Positions 46,151-57,808 of a DNA stretch of 64,000 bases are shown here, piece after piece; positions within the stretch are counted from its first letter, which is position 1, and each line of letters begins with the position of its first letter. A program made the position numbers and the translations under genes. This DNA comes from Flaccisagitta enflata (taxonomy: Eukaryota; Chaetognatha; Sagittoidea; Aphragmophora): the NCBI GenBank assembly GCA_965153355.1, contig OZ231127.1:4526001-4590000 (forward strand), read 5' to 3'. The notes below the pieces were generated by a model that searched no databases, was not told the origin of the DNA, and saw only the letters and a program-made list of their open reading frames with translations.

Positions 46151-46640
46151 TATTGTCTATCTAACCATCAGTGAATTTTGAAGAACGATGGTCTTTGAGC
46201 TTTGATGTGAATTTCGCAAATTATTCAATGACAGGTTTGGAGGATGAAATGATGATGCTGAAGTTCTGCGACAAAAGGAAGTACTCAGGCTTTACTTTCA
46301 CATTCAAACATACACCAAAAACTTATAAGTAATGCAAAACTTATCCCCACAAAAAAATTACCACGTCAGCACTGTATTTGTTGGCAGTGATGGGGTCTTT
46401 TCTTTGTTCTCTCTTAGCCGGTTTGATAATGAGTCCCGCGCATAAATATTGTTTTGGTCAGCGCCACTTTTGACATTTTCTCCAGCTTCGGCGTCTTACG
46501 AGTTACGTCATCAGCACCTTCCAATGATGGCTTCGTCCGTCTATGGCACCTTCGTCATTGGTGTTTATCACCAGTAGTTTCGTAACAGTCGCCTTAATCA
46601 TTGTCTTTTTCATCAGTTATCTTCGTCACGGTTGTCCTCA
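46150..46640. other. Low-copy sequence, nothing recognised
   Basis: No open frame or element end is recognised. Confidence 0.3.
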
Positions 46641-46855
46641 TCACCGTCATCTTCGTCTTCATCGTCGTCTTCACCGTCGTCTTCACCGTCGTCTTCACCG
46701 TCGTCTTCGTCGTCATCGTCATCGTCTTCATCGGCGTCGTCTTCATAGTTGTCTTTATCTTTGCTGTCTTCATCACTGTCGTTTTAATCATCGTTTTCAT
46801 CGTCTTTGTTGTTTTCATCGTCCTCTTTTTTAAGAGCGTCATCGTCTTTATCATG
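46640..46855. repeat. (GTCGTCTTCACC)n degenerate repeat
   Basis: 12-bp CGTCGTCTTCAC units near 46668-46710, decaying into TCATCGTCTTT triplet repeats. Confidence 0.85.
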
Positions 46856-46986
46856 ATCATGTCCAAAAATTGCCAATCAAAAGTGAGGTTGTAACAATCC
46901 GCATGCTGCAAATAAGCGGGGCATCAGGTCCCAGTGTCAGACTTCAATTGTTTTATATACCTAGATATCTTGATAGATAAACACTA

Positions 46987-47105
46987 TTTTTAGGTGCGAC
47001 AAAGCACCTCTATAACTGGCTGTGTCCGTCGGTCTGTCTGTTGGTTGGTAACGCCTCGTTCGACGATCCACACGTCGCACCTTATAGGCCTACTTGGCCT
47101 TGTTT
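46987..47105 (-). mobile_element. Short element family C, minimal copy C5 (119 bp)
   Basis: TTTTTAGGTGCGACAAAGCACC, TCTATAACTGGCTGTGTCCG, a tiny GGTCTGTC core, CACGTCGCACCTTATAGGCC and TACTTGGCCTTGTTT. Address AGGTGCGAC and arm GTCGCACCT are exact inverses. The leader folds as GGCC-AAGTA-GGCC. Confidence 0.85.
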
Positions 47106-47820
47106 CTTTCATTTACTTAATTCTAGCCTGAGCGTCCGACTGCGGGCATGTAAGCTTAGCCTCCCGATGCCCCTTTTAATATGGCGTCATCATAGTGAGC
47201 GGAAGGCGTTCATTTGAAGGTGAGTGCCGTGTGAGCTGACGCTTGAAATATGTGTCGTGAGGAAGAGGTTTCATCCAGCAAGTGCTCTGACTCGTCAAAT
47301 TCATTGATTGGCTGTCATTATGTATGCATTGTCTGGAGATTTGTGTGGAAATTTGCGCAAATCTTCCTAAAATATTTTTTGACGATCAAATCTCTTATTA
47401 TAAACTTCGGAAGAAGAAATTTCTGGTTGATAACAGAATCGTCTGCGATAAACCCAGGTTTCTCGGTTCGGAAGTATTGACTGCTGTTTTCTTCAGATGG
47501 TTCACTCGGACAACGAATGAAATTGACCGGATACAGATTCAACTCACACGCACGCCGCGTTCATCAATCGACTTCACGCAACAGAACGCAAATACGTAAC
47601 TATTAATGACGATCTAAAGTTGTTACGCTTAAATTGACGGTTTGGGATGTAAATGGGGCGCCAGTTGGTAACCATTAGTGAGTAACGATGATGATTAAAG
47701 CAGAGAGATATAGTGAATGGAGAAGAAAAGAAATGATGAAAAGGATGAAATGAAAAGTGAGAGACAGAGACAGAAAAAAAAATCAGTTTGAAACGAAAAG
47801 AAAAAGCTTTAGGGAAAAAA
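47105..47820. other. Low-copy sequence, nothing recognised
   Basis: Unique sequence. Frames of up to about 90 codons have no recognised motif. Confidence 0.3.
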
Positions 47821-47825
47821 AAAAG

Positions 47826-47876
47826 ACAGAAAGAAAGAAAGAAAGAAAGCGAAAAAAAAAAAGACAGAGAGAGAGA

Positions 47877-47925
<49 letters not shown>

Positions 47926-47963
47926 TAGACAGACAGAAAGACAGACAGACAGACAGAGACCCA
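47826..47963. repeat. (GAAA)n, (GA)n and (GACA)n compound repeat
   Basis: Three adjoining simple repeats. Confidence 0.95.
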
Positions 47964-48168
47964 TCTCACGCGCTGGCACCCATAGTATGGAAGGTCTTTA
48001 GTGTGTTCTGGTTGAGTGGTCAAATCAAATTGCAAATTGCGGCGAATTAACGACTTCTCATCCAATTTAAGGCGAAATCCCGAACTCATTTCTAATTTCT
48101 TTTTTCCACCTTTTTTTTTCTTTTCCTCTTTTTTTTTTCCTTTTAAATTCTTTTCTTCCCTTTCCACG

Positions 48169-48356
48169 TTTTTAGTCGCGTGCTACGTGACTCTACACCC
48201 CGCTTTGTCGGTCCGTCCGTCGGTCCGTCACACTTTACTTTTTTGGCGTTAATGGGGGTTTTGGCCATATTGCTCCTGCTCAAATATTCCACTGACCTCA
48301 ATTATGGCCCCTGCCCACCCGCACGCGACTGGGGTAGCCGTGTATCCGGCCTTGTT
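48169..48356 (-). mobile_element. Short element family A, copy A10 (reverse, complete)
   Basis: TTTTTAGTCGCGTGCTACGT, GACTCTACACCCCGCTTTGT, GTCGGTCCGTCC, CCTGCTCAAATATTCCACTG, CCCACCCGCACGCGACTGGG, GTAGCCGTGTATCCGGCCTT and GTT. Address AGTCGCGTGC and arm GCACGCGACT are exact inverses. Confidence 0.9.
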
Positions 48357-48359
48357 CTC

Positions 48360-48835
48360 TTAAGACCTTTCTCGTCATTTTCGTCTTCTTGGTCTTCTTC
48401 TTTTCCTTTCTTTTTTGCAAATTTAACTTTATCATTCAATGCTATTCAATCATCAATTATCATTAATATTTTCTTATTTTCATCTCCCTTCTGGTCAGTA
48501 TGTGCACATGACCTAATTCTGAGGTGGTACTTTTAAATGTTATTCTTGCTGGTGATGATGTTGATGCGGGCAAAAACAAACCCAGTTTTTGTTTCTAACC
48601 TTGTGTCATTTCCTCACCATTGGTGCCTTTTTTTAGTCATTTCATTTTAACATGAGAAAGAAATCATTTGACTTTTAAGAACAATTTGAGAATGTCCTTG
48701 CCAAATTATTGGCCCACTTGTTAGAGACTGAGGCAGGGGAATGTTTTGGGCGTCAAAAAAACAACAAGATTGACAAAAAGTATTTTGGTCACAAGTTCTT
48801 ACAAAACAAACCAGCAAGAAAAGCCAAGCGAGCAA
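48360..48835. other. Low-copy sequence
   Basis: No gene is recognised. A three-copy 18-bp repeat, GCAAATGCAAGCCATCAA, follows at 48834-48888. Confidence 0.35.
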
Positions 48836-49064
48836 ATGCAAGCCATCAAGCAAATGCAAGCCATCAAGCAAATGCAAGCCATCAAGCATAAGACTTTAAG
48901 CTAGAGACAAAAGCGGCAAGAATCGATTGGATGAGTGGTAGACATGGAAGCAGGAAAAAGGTAAACCAAAAAATATCACCAAGGAGAAACAAAAACAGCT
49001 GCTGTTGGAATTAAGTTGGCTGGGTGTAAAAAGAAAAAAGCAAGCATGGTGGAAGCAAACAATA

Positions 49065-49825
49065 AACAAAGACAAAGAGCAGGTGGTGTTTTGCAGATGA
49101 ATGGTAAAAGAGACAGCAAGCAAGGAAAAGACAAACAAGCCAAGCTAGCAATGTTATTCAGCAAGCATCTGAAGACAAAGAGCAGATGGTATTTGGTGGA
49201 TGTTTGTCAAACAGGTCGCCCAAGGGCAATATGTGGTCAGCGATACCGTCCGTCCATCCGTCCCCCCTAGGCTCTCTCAGGCCTGAAATCTGCCCTCTCA
49301 GGCCTGAAATCTACCCTATCAAGCCTGAAATCTGCCCTCTCAGGCTTTAAACCTGAGAGGGCAGATTTCAAACCTGAGAGGGCAGATTTCAGGCCTGAGA
49401 GGGCAGATTTCAGGCCTGAGAGGGCAGATTTGAGGTCTGAGAGGACAGATTCAAGACCTGAGAGGGCAGATTTCCGGCCTGAGAGGGCAGAATCCAGGCC
49501 TGAGAGGGCAGATATAAGGCCTGAGAGAGCAGATTTAGGGCTTGAGAGGGCAGATTCAAGCCCTGAGAGGGCAGACTTCAGGCCTGGGAGGACAGATTTC
49601 AGGCCTGAGAGGGCAGATTCAAGGCCTGAGAGGGCCTAGGGGGGACAAATGGACGGAGGGACGGACAAATGGACGAACGAAAGTCCCCCTGTGATCTACA
49701 GGACTTTGTCCCCTTCAGAGCCGCTGCCCAAAAAGGCAACAAGCATGACAAACAAGCAAGTATCAAGCAAGCATTTAAAGACAAAGAGCAGGTGGTATTT
49801 GGTAGATGAATGTCAAAAGAGGAAA
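49065..49825. repeat. Local direct repeats flanking P2
   Basis: GACAAAGAGCA(G/A)(G/A)TGGT blocks occur at about 49070, 49172 and 49782. The last two lie on either side of element P2 and match over about 55 bp. Confidence 0.65.
49245..49735. mobile_element. Foldback-type element P2 with palindromic tandem interior
   Basis: The interior is CTCAGGCCTGAAATCTGCCC repeats that flip near 49347 to GGCAGATTTCAGGCCTGAGA repeats. The right end reads CCCCTGTGATCTACAGGACT, TTGTCCCCTTCAGAGCCGCT and GCCCAAAAAGG, the inverse of the P1 left end. The left end is less clear (CCGTCCGTCCATCCGTCCCC, then CCTAGG). Confidence 0.75.
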
Positions 49826-50277
49826 GTCATAAAACTTACAAAATGGAAAGATTTGGAGGAGGAGGATGTGGAGGAGGAGAAGGAGAAGTAAAGAGGATCC
49901 ATTACCAACTTATTGCACATTAAATTCATCCACTTTTCAACCTTTGGCTCCGTCGCAGATTTTCTTCCATCATCAACCTTAAGAATCTTACGTAAATGTA
50001 TAAATATGTGATACATGACGGTCAGTTGACAGAACAACGTAGCGCACAAATTCAAGCTTAACATTGGCTTGATCTGATGAACATGAAAATGCATTATCAA
50101 ACTTACGCAATCATTTGACAAACCAATGTTTTACAAACACTTTTAAATTTTTGCTAAATTTAAAGCTATGCAGTATGGTCATTCCTCTGTCACGGAACAA
50201 ATTTGAACATTCCAAGCCTGCTGGTCAAACATGGTATCATATATGCACCTCTTAACTCAAAGGGTCAATGCAGAACC
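49825..50277. other. Low-copy sequence, nothing recognised
   Basis: A short GAGGAGGA run at 49855-49887, then AT-rich unique sequence. Confidence 0.3.
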
Positions 50278-51230
50278 ACTACAGACGAAAGTGAAATACA
50301 AGAAGTTAACCCCCCAAAAACTGTAGCACCCCCCCCTACAGCTTCAACCACTGAATAAAGAAAAACATATAAGATAGAGAATGGCAGTAGTACTAAGCGA
50401 ATCAAAAAAAAAGCCGCACCCTTTTGTAACTGAGTGGAAGAGGCACAAAAAATTAATTTAAATTTTTTTCTTTTAATTGATTTTAAAGATTTCTGAATTT
50501 TCTTTCATTCTAGACCAACCCCAGGTCTCTATCTCAAACCGTTTAGGAGATAGAGCTTGCCAAAGAGAACCCGTCTTTTGCAAAAATGCTCATTTTTCAA
50601 TAAGATCGCAAAACTGAAAATGGCAATTTTTTCGCTCTTTTATATGCCATTTCTAAACGAAAAAAGCTAAAAATACCAGTTTGGAGCCAAATGAAAGATC
50701 TTTTTAAGATCTTCAAAATGGTTTAAAATTTTGTTTAATTATTTTGAAATTTAATATGATAAATTATCATTTAAAAGTGCGGCTTTTTTTTTTATTCGCG
50801 TAGTAAAGGATAGTTGTGAGCAATCCGGAGTAAACACCATTGAAAGCTTGCAAGGCTTTCATCCTTTGTTAATTGGAGAATTCTGGCCTCCTTTTATAAG
50901 GGCAATGTTGTTTCAGCTTTCATATGAATATAATTAGCCTCATCAGAGCGATTTTAGAATTTCATCCCATTATGGAGATATTGCTAAAAAACTAATGAAA
51001 AATTACATATTTAGTCAAATTTCAAAATATCATTTTTAGGTAGTTTTTAAGCCGTAATTCTAGACTGGGAATGAAATTCCAAAATCGCTCTGATGAGGCT
51101 AATTGTATCGATATAAGCTACTATTCCCTACCTTATATGCCTTTCTTTATGCAGCGGTTTAGGCTGTAGGGGGGGGGGATGCCACAGTTTTTGGGGGGTT
51201 AACTTCTTGTATTTAACTTTCGTCTGTAGT
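50278..51230. mobile_element. Foldback element J (~950 bp)
   Basis: The left end ACTACAGACGAAAGTGAAAT, then ACAAGAAGTTAACCCCCCAA, continues for about 110 bp. The right end is its inverse to 51230. Interior sequence has the GTTTAGGAGATAGAGCTTGC block related to element G, and foldback K is nested inside. Confidence 0.85.
50913..51121. mobile_element. Foldback element K nested in J
   Basis: ATAATTAGCCTCATCAGAGC, GATTTTAGAATTTCATCCC is mirrored by GGGAATGAAATTCCAAAATC, GCTCTGATGAGGCTAATTGT. About 55 bp per arm. Confidence 0.8.
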
Positions 51231-51237
51231 AGCTTTG

Positions 51238-51426
51238 TTTTTAGTCGCATGCACGCAACTCTACACCCCGCTTTGTCTGTTGGTCGGTCGGTCACATTTT
51301 ACTTTTTTTATTCTTGTTTTTATTTTCATTTTTTGACCTCACTGCTTCTGCCGAAATGGTCTAGAGACCTCCAATGTGGCCCCTGCCCACCCGCACGCGA
51401 CTTGGGTAGCCGTGTATCCGGCCTTG
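51238..51426 (-). mobile_element. Short element family A, copy A11 (reverse)
   Basis: TTTTTAGTCGCATGCACGCA, ACTCTACACCCCGCTTTGTC, TGGTCGGTCGG, CTGCCGAAATGGTCTAGAGA, CCACCCGCACGCGACTTGGG and TAGCCGTGTATCCGGCCTTG. Address and arm differ at one base. It directly abuts foldback J. Confidence 0.88.
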
Positions 51427-51552
51427 ATTTATGACCAGCAGTTTTATCATTGGTTATCATTGGTTGGCTTCTTGGATAGAAAGCTGGAAAGCTGATGACG
51501 ACTTTTCCCACTAACTGTCTGAAGCTGAAGTAGTTGCGAATTCTAACAACAT

Positions 51553-51648
<96 letters not shown>
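51553..51648. repeat. (CT)n microsatellite
   Basis: Pure CT, followed by a CCCTCC-rich tail to about 51830. Confidence 0.98.
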
Positions 51649-51650
<2 letters not shown>

Positions 51651-52010
51651 GCTCTCCTCACATCATCGTTTCCACCCTCCCTCCTTTCACCCTCTCTCCC
51701 TCCCTCCCTCCCTTTTTCGATTCCGGCTTTCCTCCTTCACTTTATCCCTCTTCACCTCCCTTCCTACCTCGTTTCCTCCATGTCTCTCTTCTTCCTATTA
51801 TCCTCATCTCCCATCATCCCTCCCCTTGATATATCATCGATGTGGATTGGATAAAAGTGCCTTTTAGGTTTCATCTTTGAATTTTCAATTTTGTCAGGTG
51901 CCAATTCTTATGCTTCAAAGTATTCTTGAATATTCCAAATCAACCCTGAAGCGCAGATTTACCATCAAGGTAAAAACATTAAAGATGATAAGAAATTCTT
52001 GCGTGTCACT

Positions 52011-52014
<4 letters not shown>

Positions 52015-52071
<57 letters not shown>

Positions 52072-52145
52072 AGACACAGACACACAGAGACACAGAGAGA
52101 CACAGAGACGGGGATAGACAGAGTGAGACAGAGAGAGACAGAGAG
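52015..52145. repeat. (AG)n and (ACACAG)n compound repeat
   Basis: AG to 52067, then CACAGA and GACAGA units. Confidence 0.95.
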
Positions 52146-52149
52146 TCAA

Positions 52150-52340
52150 AGAAACAATGGGCAATTTAGAAAATAATCCAGTTAATCACCTGTGTGTCTC
52201 TTTATCTTTTTGTCTCTGCTTAGGTAGGTTGATTAGTACGGAGAGGCAAGTTGGTTGTTGGAGCGGTTTAGTGAGAGTGTGTCGTTCCAACGCTAATATC
52301 CACAGCGTTCGAGTTTCTTAGTCGTTATTTTGCCATCCTT
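52150..52340. other. Low-copy spacer
   Basis: Nothing is recognised. Confidence 0.3.
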
Positions 52341-52344
52341 TAGT

Positions 52345-52625
52345 TCAAAGGTCAGAAAATGTCGTCGCGAATGCCGATGGAGACGCCAATACCGATGCTG
52401 ACACACCGATGAGGATGTCGATGCCATTGGCAACACCACCAACAACACCTAGATGCCTAAATAGTCTGATTGTTAAAACGCCATCGTGACTGGCTGGTGC
52501 CGGTGCCGATGTCGATGTCGACACAGGTACAGATGCCGGTGTAGGTACCGATGCCAATGCCGACACCGGCAAAGGTAGAGATGCCGGTACCGATGCCGAT
52601 GCCGATAACGACGGCAACGGCGGTC
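52345..52625. repeat. (GATGCCG/CCGATG)n degenerate repeat
   Basis: GATGCCGATGCC and GGTACCGATGCC variants in 6-bp steps. Confidence 0.85.
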
Positions 52626-53072
52626 GAGACTCAAACGTCGTTTTTCCTCGTTTTCTCGTCTACTTTCTCCTTCTTCCGGTTTGTGTGTGTTTATGACGCC
52701 GTTTGGAGATGAATGATTCCAACAGAATGATTGTTCATTTGTTTCATTCGTTTATTGTTTTTTTATGGTGATGAGTCTTGTGCGCGAGAGATGCCGCCAA
52801 AACGTGCGAGATGGCAGCACCAACACCTTTTCCTATTCACTCTACCACGTGTGAGGGAGACCACAGAGTGGAGGTGATGGAGGATGAGGAGGAGGAGGAG
52901 GTGGAGGAAGTGGAAGAGGTGACGTGTGTGTGATAGGTACACACGCTCGCATGTAAGCGCGTGTACTACGGGCCATTCATACCTTCTGACGCACCTAAGC
53001 GTAAATGAGTAAGAGAGAACGAGAATCAGGAAGAGAGAAACAGAGAGAGAGACACACGCAGAAAAAGTCACA

Positions 53073-53075
<3 letters not shown>
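52625..53075. other. Low-copy sequence, nothing recognised
   Basis: Contains a GAGGAGGAGGAGG run near 52885-52920. No gene call. Confidence 0.3.

Positions 53076-53162
<87 letters not shown>
53076..53162. repeat. (AG)n microsatellite
   Basis: Pure AG. Confidence 0.98.
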
Positions 53163-53164
<2 letters not shown>

Positions 53165-53455
53165 AAGAATAAGCAGAAAAAGAAAAAGTGAAAATAGAAG
53201 AAAAAGAGAAAGAAAAAGAAAAAAGAAATAAGAGAAAAATAAAGATATAAAGAAATAAAGAGAAAAAGAAATAAAGAGAAAAAAAAAGAGAAAAAGAAAA
53301 AAAAGAGAAATAGAGAAAGAGAAAAAAAGGGATAGAGAAAGAGAAAATGAAATTAAGATAAAGAAAAAAAAACAATGAGAAAAAAGAAAGAGATGGAGAG
53401 AAAGAAACAGAGACAGTGGAAGAAATGAAGGAAAAAAAAGAAAGGTGATAAAAGG
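53163..53455. repeat. Purine (AGAAAAAGAAA) tract
   Basis: Degenerate AAAGAGAAA repeats. A short (GA)n follows at 53562-53611. Confidence 0.9.
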
Positions 53456-53554
53456 GAAAACCTCTTCCCTACTTTCTTCCCTTTCAGTTTTATGGTGACA
53501 TTGCGGGCGAAATATGGTGCATCGGAGGTCTTTAACCGCCTTCACCAAAACCAT

Positions 53555-53613
<59 letters not shown>

Positions 53614-53748
53614 TTACAGCTTTGTTGCAATCGAATTAATGTATAGCTTTGCCTCATGTGAACCCCGAAAACGTAAGGTTTAAACGAAGAGTTTCGTTAG
53701 CTGCAAACTGAGTCAAGGGAAGATGGGACCAAAAAAAGATGAGAAAAA

Positions 53749-53869
<121 letters not shown>

Positions 53870-54600
53870 CAAAAGAGATATTGTTGTTGGTATTTCTATG
53901 ATGCCAACAATTTTGCCCAGTCCCTTTAGGCTTTATATGCGCTCTTCCTCTAGCGGGATATACTAATGTGTAGGAAGACGAAATAGTAAAATTGAATGAC
54001 TATTTTTGTCACGGAATGAAAATCTATTTCAATTTCAATTCTCAAAAGAAACGAGAAAAGGAGACAAGAAAAGAAAAAAAAAAGCGAGAGAATAACAAAA
54101 CAACAATCAATGTGTGGCAACAGAAAAGTTCTTTTTTTCCTCTTCCTTCTTTTTCCCCTTTCTTCTTTTTTTTCTGCTGATCGTTCAAATTTCAAATTCA
54201 ATGTAACTAAACAAAAGCAATCAGAATCAGAATTGATTTGTTTGGAATAATTTTGAGGGAGACGGGGTGTACATGAAAGTCTCTTGTTAGTTGAGCTGGA
54301 CTGGTTTAAAATACATATACGAATGCTGAAAGAATCATAATGATGACCCCATTTACAGCGATGAAATCATTTTGAAATGGTTATCTCATCAGAAATGGAA
54401 ACACCTAAACAGTATCTTGGAGTTTTCTTTTTTGTGACCATAATGATTTATGGTAGTAGATGATTGATTGAAATACACAGTTGGGAAATGTGAAGTAAAT
54501 GACCAAATTAAATTGGTCAGTTGTACTGGCCAGTAAAATTGGGCAGTCATTAAAGATGTGCTATGATGGAGTTCTTACCATTCCTCATCTCGTCCTTATT
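53870..54600. other. AT-rich low-copy sequence
   Basis: No gene or element is recognised. Confidence 0.3.
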
Positions 54601-54604
54601 ACAC

Positions 54605-57350
54605 AAAAAAGCGGAGGGAAAAATGGACATAATAGAATAAATAGGCAAAATAGGCGAAATGGACAAAATGGACAAATGGACAAAATTGAAAAAAGAAGAT
54701 GGGCAGAATGGGCAAAATGGAAAAAATGGACAAAATCATAATTGGCAGCATTGGCAGAATGGGAATGATGAACAAAATAGGCAAAATGGGCAAAATGGAC
54801 AAAATGGACAAAATCATAATTGGCAGCATTGGCAGAATGGGAATGATGAACAAAATGGGCAGAATGTGCAGAATGGACAAAATGGACAAAATCATAATTG
54901 GCAACATTGGCAGAATGAGAACGATGAACAAAATGGGCAAAATGGGCAAAATGGGCAAAATGGACAAAATCATAATTGGCAACATTGGCAGAATGGGAAT
55001 GATGAACAAAATGGGCAAAATGGGCAGAATGGGCAAAATGGACAAAATGGATAAAATCATAATTGGCAACTTTGGCAGAATGGGAATGATGAACAAAATG
55101 GGCAAAATGGGCAGAATGGGCAAAATGGACAAAATGGACAAAATCATAATTGGCAGCATTGGCAGAATGGGAATGATGAACAAAATGGGCAGAATGTGCA
55201 GAATGGACAAAATCATAATTGGTAACATTGGCAGAATGAGAATGATGAACAAAATGGGCAAAATGGGCAAAATGGACAAAATCATAATTGGCAGCATTGG
55301 CAGAATGAGAATGATGAACAAAATGGGCAAAATGGGCAAAATGGGCAAAATGGACAAAATGGATAAAATCATAATTGGCAACTTTGGCAGAATGGGAATG
55401 ATGAACAAAATGAGCAAAATGGGCAGAATGGGCATAATGGACAAAATGGACAAAATCATAATTGGCAACATTGGCAGAATGGGAATGATGAACAAAATGG
55501 GCAAAATGGGCAGAATGGGCAAAATGGACAAAATGGACAAAATCATAATTGGCAACATTGGCAGAATGGGAATGATGAACAAAATGGGCAGAATGGGCAA
55601 AATGGGCAAAATGGACAAAATCAAAATTGGCAACATTGGCAGAATGGGAATGATGAACAAAATGGACAAAATGAGCAGAATGGGCAAAATGGACAAAATG
55701 GACAAAATCATAATTGGCAACATTGGCAGAATAAGAATAATGAACAAAATGGGTAGAATGGGCAAAATGGGCAAAATGGACAAAATCATAATTTGCAACA
55801 TTGGCAGAATGGGAATGATGAACAAAATGGACAAAATGAGCAGAATGGGCAAAATGGACAAAATGGACAAAATCATAATTGGCAACATTGGCAGAATAAG
55901 AATAATGAACAAAATGGGTAGAATGGGCAAAATGGGCAAAATGGACAAAATCATAATTGGCAACATTGGCAGAATGGGAATGATGAACAAAATGGACAAA
56001 ATGAGCAGAACTGGCAAAATGGACCAAATGGACAAAATCATAATTGGCAACATTGGCAGAATGGGAATGATGAACAAAATGGGCAGAATGGGCAAACTGG
56101 GCAAAATGGGCAAAATGGTCAAAAGGGGCAAAATTGACAAAATGGACAAAATCATAATTGACAACATTGGCAGAATGGGAATGATGAACAAAATGGGCAA
56201 AATGGGCAAAATGGTCAAAATGGACAAAATCATAATTGGCAACATTGGCAGAATGGGAATGATGAACAAAATGGGCAGAATGGGCAAAATGGGCAAAATG
56301 GACAAAATCATAATTGGCAACATTGGCAGAATGGGAATGATGAACAAAATGGACAAAATGAGCAGAATGGGCAAAATGGACAAAATGGACAAAATCATAA
56401 TTGGCAACATCGGCAGAATAAGAATAATGAACAAAATGGGTAGAATGGGCAAAATGGGCAAAATGGACAAAATCATAATTGGCAACATTGGCAGAATGGG
56501 AATGATGAACAAAATGGACAAAATGAGCAGAACTGGCAAAATGGACCAAATGGACAAAATCATAATTGGCAACATTGGCAGAATGGGAATGATGAACAAA
56601 ATGGGCAGAATGGGCAAACTGGGCAAAATGGGCAAAATGGGCAAAAGGGGCAAAATTGACAAAATGGACAAAATCATAATTGACAACATTGGCAGAATGG
56701 GAATGATGAACAAAATGGGCAAAATGGGCAAAATGGGCAAAATGGGCAAAATGGACAAAATCATAATTGGCAACATTGGCAGAATGGGAATGATGAACAA
56801 AATGGGCAGAATGGACAAAATGGACAAAATCATAATTGGCAACATTGGCAGAATGGGAATGATGAACAAAATGGACAAAATGAGCAGAATGGGCAAAATG
56901 GACAAAATGGACAAAATCATAATTGGCAACCTTGGCAGAATGGGAATGATGAACAAAATGGACAAAATGAGCAGAACTGGCAAAATGGACAAAATGGACA
57001 AAAATCATAATTGGCAACATTGGCAGAATGGGAATGATGAACCAAATGGGCAGAATGGGCAAAATGGGCAAAATGGGCAAAATGGGCAAAAGGGGCAAAA
57101 TGGGCAAAAGGGGCAAAATTGACAAAATTGACAAAATGGACAAAATCATAATTGACAACATTGGCAGAATGGGAATGATGAACAAAATGGGCAAAATGGT
57201 CAAAATGGTCAAAATGGACAAAATCATAATTGGCAACATTGGCAGAATGGGAATGATGAACAAAATGGGCAGGATGGGCAGAATGGGCAATTTTGGCACA
57301 ATGGGCAATGAACACAATGGGCAAAATGGAAAAAATGGTTAATGGAAAAA
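54605..57350. repeat. Hierarchical nonamer minisatellite (~2.7 kb)
   Basis: The building block is CAAAATGGN (9 bp). A 15-bp variant, CAAAATCATAATTGG, begins each higher-order unit, followed by CAACATTGG, CAGAATGGG, AATGATGAA and a variable number of plain nonamers. I count roughly 30 units of 15 + 9n bp (for example 78 bp near 54736-54970). All steps are multiples of three, so a minus-strand frame of 910 codons and a plus-strand frame of 807 codons stay open. I do not call either as a gene. Confidence 0.97.
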
Positions 57351-57680
57351 AATATAATAGATAGGCAAAATAGGCGAAATGGACAAAATGGACAAATGGA
57401 CAAATGGAAAACATTAACAAGAGAAGATGGACAAAATGGAAAAAATAAAAATTGGCAACATTGGCAGAACAAAATGGGCAGAATGGGCAATTTTGGTTTA
57501 ATGGACAATGAACATAATGGGCAAAATGGAAAGAAATAGAAAAATGGGCAACATTGGTAAAATGGGCATAATACATGACATGTAATCACAAATGAGTGTA
57601 ACCTATAATGAGCAAAATGAGCGATATTGGCAAAATGGGAATAATTGACATAATGGGCAAAGTAAAAAGAAACGAGCGAA
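57350..57680. repeat. Decayed continuation of the nonamer minisatellite
   Basis: Scattered CAAAATGGA, GGCAACATTGG and GGGCATAATG nonamers without regular higher-order structure. Confidence 0.85.
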
Positions 57681-57808
57681 ATGGATGAGAGTTTTCCTGG
57701 GTTGAGGAGGGGGTAACCAAAGAGGAAGAAAGTGGAAGGTTTGAGAAAAAAAAAGGTTCCATGTCGTTGTTTGCTCTGTGATCATCATAAAACTTCCATC
57801 TCTCTCAC

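Noticed and set aside
46987-47105. Classifying A/B/C elements as Helitrons
   Set aside because: A 3' hairpin followed by CTAA is reminiscent, but the hairpin abuts the end instead of lying about 10 bp inside, there is a 5' hairpin, and no TC start or A^T target is evident. Left unclassified.
47250-47600. Possible coding exon (76-91 codon frames)
   Set aside because: No recognisable domain and two competing frames. No splice pair gave a coherent extension.
54585-57317. Minus-strand frame of 910 codons and overlapping plus-strand frame of 807 codons
   Set aside because: Both are by-products of the 9/15-bp satellite whose unit is a multiple of three. There is no domain, splice or codon-use evidence, and several frames are open at once.
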